Source: Massilia sp.
GTDB lineage: Bacteria; Pseudomonadota; Gammaproteobacteria; Burkholderiales; Burkholderiaceae_D
Length of the DNA stretch: 11,942 nt
Direction: 5' to 3'
NCBI GenBank assembly: GCA_028291845.1
Contig: JAQGNM010000607.1
Location: forward strand, 1-11,942
The notes under the pieces are model-generated. The model was given only the letters and a program-made list of their open reading frames with translations, was not told the DNA's origin and searched no databases. The position numbers and the translations under genes are program-made. This document shows positions 7,352 through 11,942 of this stretch, one piece after another. How positions within the stretch are numbered: the first letter of the stretch is position 1; the number at the start of each line of letters is the position of its first letter.

Positions 7352-7756
7352 CAAGGTTTTGAGGTTGCTCTGCTGCCAGCTGCGGCGTTCCTCGGTGCTG
7401 CTGGCGAGGCGCCCCAGGTCCTCTGACGGCGTCGCCAGCTGCGCCGTGATCAGGCGCTCGGCCAGGGCGGCGTCGGGCAGCACGGTGCCGAAAAAGGCGA
7501 CCACGTCGTCGCGCTGGATCAGCAGGGTGGGGAAATTTTCGATATCGAGGTCGCCGACGATGTCGGCCTGGTCTTCAATGTCGATCCAGACGAAGCGCAA
7601 TTGGGGATGGCGCGCCGCCAGCGTCTCGAAGGTGTCGCGGTAACTGCCACAGGTGCCGCACCAGGCGGCGCAGAGGCAGGCGACGGTCCAGCCGCCGTCG
7701 GCCAGCTCGGCGGCGAGTTGTGAATGGGTTTCTTGGTTTAGAGTGATGCTCTGCAT
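7343..7756 (-). CDS. Thioredoxin family protein
   Basis: A small protein of 137 residues from this start, with a thioredoxin fold: a CLCAAWCGTCGSYRDTF active-site segment (WCGTC, a variant of WCGPC), a following FVWIDIED strand, and the cis-proline in NFPTLLI. A C-terminal extension of about 25 residues beyond the usual fold ends in polar, charged sequence. No signal peptide is seen, so it is probably a cytoplasmic thiol-disulfide reductant or redox chaperone; its partner is unknown. Two in-frame ATGs lie at 7762 and 7756. I prefer 7756 because a TGC-TAAAAT extended -10 directly abuts 7762, so transcription should begin near 7756. Starting at 7762 adds two residues (ML). The 3' end overlaps the convergent hydroxylase gene by 9 bp, leaving no room for a terminator. 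Confidence 0.9.
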   Translation of the reverse strand: MQSITLNQETHSQLAAELADGGWTVACLCAAWCGTCGSYRDTFETLAARHPQLRFVWIDIEDQADIVGDLDIENFPTLLIQRDDVVAFFGTVLPDAALAERLITAQLATPSEDLGRLASSTEERRSWQQSNLKTLLS

Positions 7757-7762
7757 AAGCAT

Positions 7763-7771
7763 ATTTTAGCA
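7763..7771 (-). promoter_or_regulatory. Candidate extended -10 promoter of the thioredoxin gene
   Basis: The minus strand reads TGC-TAAAAT, ending one base before the ATG at 7762 and six bases before the ATG at 7756. Typical -10 to start spacing puts transcription initiation at about 7756, which would give a leaderless message. No convincing -35 is present, because the inverted-repeat element begins immediately upstream. Confidence 0.4.
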
Positions 7772-7919
7772 GGGGGACTGGCCGGGCCGCGAAAGGCACA
7801 AGCGCAGCGCAGATGCCTGTCCCATTTTTGCTCCGCTGCAAATTCGAAGAAACATAGGTGGAATCATTCGCTGGTTGCGGCTCCAAAAATGGGACAGGCA
7901 CCTTCGGCGCCAGTCCCCC
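7772..7919. repeat. REPIN/MITE-like symmetric element with nested inverted repeats
   Basis: A 148-bp noncoding element is bounded by a perfect 11-bp inverted repeat, GGGGGACTGGC (7772-7782) and GCCAGTCCCCC (7909-7919). Inside is a perfect 17-bp inverted repeat, TGCCTGTCCCATTTTTG (7814-7830) against CAAAAATGGGACAGGCA (7884-7900). Each half can also fold alone. On the right, 7891-7917 forms a stem GGGACAGGCACC / GGCGCCAGTCCC around a TTC loop with two mismatches. On the left, GGGACTGGC (7774-7782) can pair with GCCTGTCCC (7815-7823) with one mismatch. Two REP-like hairpins in inverted orientation are the hallmark of a REPIN, mobilised in trans by a RAYT transposase. From memory, GGGACAGGCACC-type repeats are frequent in Oxalobacteraceae intergenic regions, but I could not check copy number. 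No transposase is encoded in it. Confidence 0.7.
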
Positions 7920-7923
7920 CTAC

Positions 7924-7932
7924 TGTTAAAAT
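7924..7932 (+). promoter_or_regulatory. Candidate extended -10 promoter of tsaB
   Basis: TGT-TAAAAT ends five bases before the tsaB ATG at 7938, so a typical start site would fall on or next to the A of the ATG and give a leaderless mRNA. No Shine-Dalgarno lies between the -10 and the ATG, in keeping with this. The -35 region would fall inside the right hairpin of the repeat element and has no good match. Confidence 0.45.
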
Positions 7933-7937
7933 ACCGC

Positions 7938-8642
7938 ATGCCTACCATTCTCGCCATCGAAACCTCCTCCGAACTGGCCTCCTGCGCCCTGCTGCGGGAC
8001 GGCGTGCTGAGCGCGCGCGAATCGAATGGCGTGCGCACCCATTCGCAGTCGATTTTGCCGATGGTGCAGGAATTGCTGCAGGACGCCGGCATCGCGCTGG
8101 CCGACTGCGACGCCATCGCCTACGGCGCCGGTCCCGGCTCGTTCACCGGGGTGCGCACCGCCACCGGCATCGCCCAGGGACTGGGCTTCGGCGCCGGCAA
8201 GCCGGTGGTGCCGGTGGTGACCCTGGCGGCGATGGCGCAAGCCTGCCGCGGCGCCACCGGCGCCGATGAAGTGCTGGCGGTGCTCGATGCGCGCATGGGC
8301 GAAGTGTACTGGGCGCGTTACCGCCACGACGGCGCCGGCTGGATCACGCTCGACGCCCCCGCACTGGCCGCCCCCGCCGCGGTGCCGCCGCCCGGCGCGG
8401 CCACCGCCTGCGGCAACGGTTACAGCGCCTACCCGGACGCCTTTGCCGGCGTGACCGCAGCGGCCATCATGCCGCACGCCGGCGCCGTCGCCGAACTGGC
8501 CGCCATCGAGTTCGCCGCGGGCCGCGTGCTTGCCGCCGCCGTTGCCCAGCCGATCTACCTGCGCAACAAGATCGCCTTTACCAGCGCCGAGCGCCAGCTC
8601 ATCAACGCCGACAAGGCCGCCGCCGCCGCTGTCGCTCAATAG
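7938..8642 (+). CDS. tsaB: tRNA threonylcarbamoyladenosine biosynthesis protein TsaB
   Basis: A 234-residue protein of the ASKHA fold. It acts with TsaD and TsaE to place the threonylcarbamoyl group made by TsaC on A37 of ANN-decoding tRNAs (t6A), in the cytoplasm. Signatures: an N-terminal ILAIETSSELASCALL phosphate-binding-like strand (4-19), the diagnostic GAGPGSFTGVRTATGIAQGL (63-82) and a C-terminal PIYLRNKIAF (205-214). TsaB itself lacks catalytic ATPase residues and serves as a platform for TsaD. Length is normal for the family, apart from an Ala/Pro-rich insert around 138-155. The ATG at 7938 is chosen because homologues begin at the ILAIETS strand; longer in-frame extensions would read into the repeat element. 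It heads a compact gene cluster. Confidence 0.95.
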   Translation: MPTILAIETSSELASCALLRDGVLSARESNGVRTHSQSILPMVQELLQDAGIALADCDAIAYGAGPGSFTGVRTATGIAQGLGFGAGKPVVPVVTLAAMAQACRGATGADEVLAVLDARMGEVYWARYRHDGAGWITLDAPALAAPAAVPPPGAATACGNGYSAYPDAFAGVTAAAIMPHAGAVAELAAIEFAAGRVLAAAVAQPIYLRNKIAFTSAERQLINADKAAAAAVAQ

Positions 8643-8652
8643 TCGCAGAATA

Positions 8653-9111
8653 ATGTCCGACTTCGACAAGTACACCTACGCGCCGATGGTGATGGCCGAC
8701 CTCGACGACGTCTTCGCCATCGAGCTGGCGGTCTATCCGCATCCGTGGACGCGGGGGAATTTCGTCGATTCGCTGGCCGCCGGCTACAGCGCCTGGACCC
8801 TGCACGACGGCGCTGCACTGATCGGCTATTTTTTGATCATGCCGGCGCTCGACGAGGCGCACCTGCTGAACGTCTCGGTGGCGGCCGATCGCCAGGGTCA
8901 GGGCCTGGGCCGCTACCTGCTCGACAAGGTGGCCGCCTGCGCGCGCGGCCTCGGCGCCGAGTCGGTCCTGCTGGAAGTGCGCCCGTCCAACCAGCGCGCG
9001 CTGGCCGTGTATCTGCGCTACGGTTTCACCGAAATCGGCCGGCGCAAGAATTATTATCCGGCCCACGACGGCCGCCGCGAAGAAGCCATCGTCATGAGAT
9101 TTACCCTATGA
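8653..9111 (+). CDS. rimI: Ribosomal protein S18-alanine N-acetyltransferase RimI
   Basis: A 152-residue GNAT acetyltransferase that transfers acetyl from acetyl-CoA to the N-terminal alanine of ribosomal protein S18, and possibly other N-termini. Motif A for acetyl-CoA is RQGQGLGRYLL (80-90). LEVRPSNQRALAVYLRYGF carries E108 and Y120, spaced as the catalytic Glu and Tyr of E. coli RimI, and the RimI-typical RRKNYYP follows at 130-136. The start at ATG 8653 lies 10 bp after the tsaB stop; no strong ribosome binding site is visible, which suggests coupling to tsaB. The gene ends in an ATGA overlap with the next gene. Confidence 0.93.
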   Translation: MSDFDKYTYAPMVMADLDDVFAIELAVYPHPWTRGNFVDSLAAGYSAWTLHDGAALIGYFLIMPALDEAHLLNVSVAADRQGQGLGRYLLDKVAACARGLGAESVLLEVRPSNQRALAVYLRYGFTEIGRRKNYYPAHDGRREEAIVMRFTL

Positions 9112-9881
9112 GCGCCAGCACCATCGACCCGCGCAACGCCGCCTTCCTGGCCGAGATGGGCATCACGCCGCTGTGGCAGATGCGCGCCGCCTCGCAGCCG
9201 CTGGCCGACGCCGTCCCGGCCGATTTCGACCCCGTGCTGCCTGCCGATCCCGCGCTGCCAGCCGAAACGCCGGTCGAAGCCGACATCGGCGCGATGGACT
9301 GGAGAACGCTCAACAACGCGATTGCCGCCTGCGAGCGCTGCGGCTGCAAGAATAATAAGGAAGGCGCCGGCGCCAAAAAAGCCATTGCCGGCGACGGCGC
9401 CAGGTCCGCCGTGTGGATGGTGGTGGCCGGCGCCACCACGGTGCAGGACGAAGCGGAGCGCCAGCCGCTGGCCGGCGCGCCCGGCAAGCTGCTGGCCAAT
9501 ATGCTCAAGGCGGTGCAGCTCTCGCGCGAAGAAAACGTGTATGTCACCAACCTGGTCAAGTGCCGCCTGACCAGCGCCGGCGGCGGCGAGCGCGCCCCGA
9601 CGGCCGACGAAGTGCAGGCCTGCCGGCCGTTCGTCGAACGCGAACTGGCCCTGTGCGGCGCCGGCGTCGTGCTTACCCTCGGCCAGGTCGCCACCAATGC
9701 CTTGCTTGAGCAGCCGCTGTCGGCGCCGCTGGCCGAATCGCGCGGCAAAGTGCAGCAGTTCGGCGGCGCCGCGCTGGTGGCGACCCTGCACCCGGCCGAA
9801 TTGCTGCAGCGGGGGCCGGACAAGGCGCTGGCCTGGGCCGACTTGTGCCTGGCGCGCGCGACCCATGGACAGCCGCAATAA
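9108..9881 (+). CDS. Uracil-DNA glycosylase family 4-like protein with altered motif 1
   Basis: A 257-residue protein whose C-terminal two thirds match the family 4 (iron-sulfur) uracil-DNA glycosylase fold, which excises uracil from DNA. Likely [4Fe-4S] ligands are C75 and C78 (CERCGC), C152 (TNLVKCR) and C172 (DEVQACRPF). N148 is placed like the uracil-contacting Asn, TLGQVA (190-195) is retained, and motif 3 is HPAELLQR (228-235). The first active-site motif is unusual: where the family has GEGPG or GEAPG plus acidic residues, this has AGATTVQDE (107-115), and the Phe of the usual PFVG is Leu (PLAG, 120-123). The N-terminal 65 residues are Pro/Ala-rich and probably flexible. ATG 9108 overlaps the rimI stop (ATGA). 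Family membership is clear; activity is uncertain. Confidence 0.88.
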   Translation: MSASTIDPRNAAFLAEMGITPLWQMRAASQPLADAVPADFDPVLPADPALPAETPVEADIGAMDWRTLNNAIAACERCGCKNNKEGAGAKKAIAGDGARSAVWMVVAGATTVQDEAERQPLAGAPGKLLANMLKAVQLSREENVYVTNLVKCRLTSAGGGERAPTADEVQACRPFVERELALCGAGVVLTLGQVATNALLEQPLSAPLAESRGKVQQFGGAALVATLHPAELLQRGPDKALAWADLCLARATHGQPQ

Positions 9882-10830
9882 GGCTTTCGAGGGCAGTTAC
9901 CAGGCGCGCTTTGCCGAGCGCTGGGGCGCCTTGCGCAATCCGCACGTGCGCGCGCTGGCCTGGCTGCTCGATTCGCCCGACCTGCTCGATCCCGCCGCCG
10001 CCGAGTGGGCCGGCAAGCTGGCCGCGCCGACCGCCATCACCGTCGAACTGAGCGAGTCGTTGCTGCGCCTGGACGCCGACCCGGCGCCCTTGCTGGCGGT
10101 GCTGGGCGAGCGGCCGTATACGCGCCTGGGCCTGTACGCCGAAAAGCTGATGGCCTATTTTTATCAGGCGCAGGGCCGGCTGGTGGCGCACGGCCTGCAG
10201 GTGCGCGCCAGCCGCAACGATACCGTCGGCGAGTTCGACTTTCTGCTCGACGCCGACGGCGAGGAGGGCGTCGAACACATCGAACTGGCCACCAAGTTCT
10301 ATCTGCTGCAGGGCGAGGCGGCCGCGCGCTTCGACAGCCTGATCGGCCCGAATCTGGCCGACAGCCTGGGCGCCAAAATGAGAAAAATCATCGGCAAGCA
10401 GCTGGCGCTGGCCGATCACCCCGCGGCGCAGGCGGTGCTGCCGCGTCCCGTGATCAAGGCGCGCGCGCTGGTCAAGGGCTGGCTGTTCTATCCGTCCGAA
10501 GTGTCAGCCATGCCGGGCATCGCCCGTGGCCACTGCGCCGGTTTCTGGTGCACTGTCGACGGCATCGCCGCGCACGCCGGCGGACCGTGGGTGATCCTGC
10601 CGCGCCTGCAATGGCTGGCGCCGTACCGGCTTGAGGGCGCTGCCACGACGTTCGATGACGCCGGCCTGGCCGATGCGGTCGCCGCCCTGTTCGAAAACAG
10701 CCGCTCGCCGGTGATGGTCGCCGCGCTGCGGCGCGCCGCCAACGGCGACATGGTCGAGCGCAGCCGCGGTTTTATTGTTCCGGCCGACTGGCAGGCGCAG
10801 GCCGTGCTGCGGCGGCAATCGCTGGCTTAG
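9865..10830 (+). CDS. DUF1853 family protein
   Basis: A 321-residue protein of unknown function that I recognise as DUF1853 from the opening RWGALRNPHVRALAWLLDSP (seen at 19-38), RLGLYAEKLMAYF (87-99), the core GEFDFLL (122-128) with HIELATKFYLL (138-148), and a late KGWLFYP (204-210). The conserved acidic and lysine residues E93, E123, D125, E140 and K144 recall the active site of PD-(D/E)XK nucleases, although the E-to-K spacing (E-L-A-T-K) is longer than the canonical E-x-K, so this is only a suggestion. No signal peptide or membrane segment is present. ATG 9865 lies 17 bp inside the end of the glycosylase gene with no clear ribosome binding site, which fits translational coupling and membership of the tsaB cluster. 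Confidence 0.82.
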   Translation: MDSRNKAFEGSYQARFAERWGALRNPHVRALAWLLDSPDLLDPAAAEWAGKLAAPTAITVELSESLLRLDADPAPLLAVLGERPYTRLGLYAEKLMAYFYQAQGRLVAHGLQVRASRNDTVGEFDFLLDADGEEGVEHIELATKFYLLQGEAAARFDSLIGPNLADSLGAKMRKIIGKQLALADHPAAQAVLPRPVIKARALVKGWLFYPSEVSAMPGIARGHCAGFWCTVDGIAAHAGGPWVILPRLQWLAPYRLEGAATTFDDAGLADAVAALFENSRSPVMVAALRRAANGDMVERSRGFIVPADWQAQAVLRRQSLA

Positions 10831-10932
10831 CTTGTGGCGCACCGCAGAGCCGCACCGATATCTGGTAGGCTCTACAGGCATACGCAGCAATGCGAACCGA
10901 CCATCCATTTTAATCAGTGAGAAGAGCCGTCC

Positions 10933-11942
10933 ATGAAGCCATCCCGTCTACTTTTGAATACCCTGTTGCTGGCGGGCGCCTCCGCCTCAGCCGCTCCGTT
11001 TCCGGCGCCGTTCGCCACCCAGCTGGGCGCCAACTATCCCGCCATCGAAACGCTGTACCAGGATCTGCACCGCAATCCGGAGCTCGGTTTCAACGAACGA
11101 CAGACCGCCGCCAACCTGGCCAGGCTGGCCAAGGGGCTTGGTTTCGAGGTCACCACCGGGGTCGGCGGCACCGGCGTGGTGGCGCTGCTGCGCAATGGCC
11201 CCGGTCCGACCGTGATGCTGCGCACCGAGATGGATGCCTTGCCGGTGCTGGAAAAAACCAATCTGCCGTTTGCCAGCAAGGTGACGACGAAAAATGCCGC
11301 CGGCGAGACGGTGGCGGTGGCGCACGCCTGCGGCCACGATTTGCACATGGCGGCCTGGTACGGCACCGCCAAGCTGATGGCCGATAATCGCAAAAGCTGG
11401 AGCGGCACCTTGATGTTGATCGGCCAGCCCGCCGAGGAAAGCATCGCCGGTGCGGCGGCCATGCTCAAGGACGGCCTGTTCCAGCGCTTCCCCAAGCCCG
11501 ACTATGCGCTGTCGATGCACGACGACGCCAGCGGCCCGTCCGGCACCATCATGTACCACGCCGGGCCGTTTCGCGCCTCGGCCGACGTCGTCAACATCAC
11601 CATCTACGGCCAGGGCGGCCACGGCGCCGTGCCGCACGAAACGCGCGACCCGATCGTGATGGCGGCGCGCATCGTGCTGGCGCTGCAGACCCTGGTCTCG
11701 CGCGAGAACAACCCGATCGACCCGGCCGTGATCACCGTCGGCAGCATCCACGGCGGCACCCAGGGCAACATCATCCCGGACCAGGTCACCTTGCAGCTGT
11801 CGGTGCGCTCCTTCAAGCCGGAAGTGCGTAAGCGCGTGCTGGCCAGTATCGCGCGCGATGTCAAGGGCGAGGCGATGGCCGCCGGCGCGCCGAAGGAGCC
11901 GCTGGTCGAAGTCAAGACCGGTACCGACTCGGTCTACAACGA
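10933..11942 (+). CDS. Secreted M20-family (M20D-like) amidohydrolase, 3'-truncated
   Basis: The first 336 residues of a zinc-dependent amidohydrolase/carboxypeptidase of the hippuricase/IAA-amino acid hydrolase type; the frame is open at the right edge. A Sec signal peptide (MKPSRLLL, then a hydrophobic core to ASASA around residue 20) predicts export. LYQDLHRNPELGF (41-53) is the usual family opening. Metal-site residues are present: RTEMDALP (97-104), HACGHDLHM (131-139, Cys133 and His135), QPAEES (165-170, Glu168/169) and His196. GQGGHGAVPHETRDP (226-240) belongs to the dimerisation lid domain. The last metal-binding His lies beyond the edge. A purine-rich GAGAAGAG six nt before the ATG may be the ribosome binding site. 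The 102-bp spacer upstream, without a clear terminator or promoter, separates it from the DUF1853 gene. Its natural amide substrate is unknown. Confidence 0.9.
   Translation, partial: MKPSRLLLNTLLLAGASASAAPFPAPFATQLGANYPAIETLYQDLHRNPELGFNERQTAANLARLAKGLGFEVTTGVGGTGVVALLRNGPGPTVMLRTEMDALPVLEKTNLPFASKVTTKNAAGETVAVAHACGHDLHMAAWYGTAKLMADNRKSWSGTLMLIGQPAEESIAGAAAMLKDGLFQRFPKPDYALSMHDDASGPSGTIMYHAGPFRASADVVNITIYGQGGHGAVPHETRDPIVMAARIVLALQTLVSRENNPIDPAVITVGSIHGGTQGNIIPDQVTLQLSVRSFKPEVRKRVLASIARDVKGEAMAAGAPKEPLVEVKTGTDSVYN

Noticed and set aside
7772..7919. The inverted-repeat spacer as a CRISPR array, riboswitch or simple terminator pair
   Set aside because: There are no regularly spaced direct repeats. 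The dyads are nested and symmetric rather than followed by T-runs in the needed places, and no known riboswitch core is recognisable.
10831..10932. Candidate promoter (TTGTGG / GATATC) and small dyads such as GTAG-GCT-CTAC upstream of the amidohydrolase
   Set aside because: The spacing between boxes is about 19 bp, the matches are weak and the dyad arms are only 4 bp. This is not enough to annotate.
1..11942. Defence system, toxin-antitoxin module, secondary-metabolite cluster or tRNA gene
   Set aside because: No corresponding motifs or gene pairs were found on either strand. The recognised genes are housekeeping, signalling and metabolic.

Overview
The window looks like ordinary chromosome from a high-GC, Gram-negative betaproteobacterium, most likely Burkholderiales and perhaps the Massilia/Duganella group of Oxalobacteraceae. 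This is inferred from the strong G/C preference at third codon positions, Tat and Sec export signals, a multi-PAS GGDEF-EAL protein, and the tsaB-rimI-uracil-DNA-glycosylase gene order. No database search was possible.

Left part (1-1931): the 3' end of a MocR-type (GntR/aminotransferase) regulator runs off the left edge. A short relic of an IS5-family transposase separates it from a convergent DUF1993 gene. A 220-bp divergent intergenic region follows, with candidate promoters in both directions and several dyad-symmetric sites.

Centre (1932-7351): a membrane-anchored c-di-GMP turnover protein (HAMP, three PAS domains, GGDEF and EAL, both apparently intact) overlaps a Tat-exported molybdopterin-binding hydroxylase subunit of the IorB/xanthine dehydrogenase type. 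No [2Fe-2S] partner subunit is visible. A convergent thioredoxin-like gene overlaps the hydroxylase stop codon.

Intergenic 7757-7937: this divergent spacer is nearly mirror-symmetric. A 148-bp element has perfect 11-bp outer and 17-bp inner inverted repeats (REPIN/MITE-like). On each side it is flanked by an extended -10 placed so close to a start codon that both neighbouring genes could be leaderless.

Right part (7938-11942): a tight, probably co-transcribed cluster of tsaB (t6A tRNA modification), rimI (N-terminal acetyltransferase), a family-4-like uracil-DNA glycosylase whose first active-site motif is strongly altered, and a DUF1853 protein. A secreted M20-type amidohydrolase is cut by the right edge.

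I see no clear new multi-gene system. The items most worth a second look are the mirror-symmetric REPIN-like spacer, the divergent glycosylase motif, the orphan molybdenum hydroxylase coupled to a c-di-GMP gene, and the DUF1853 protein in the tsaB cluster.
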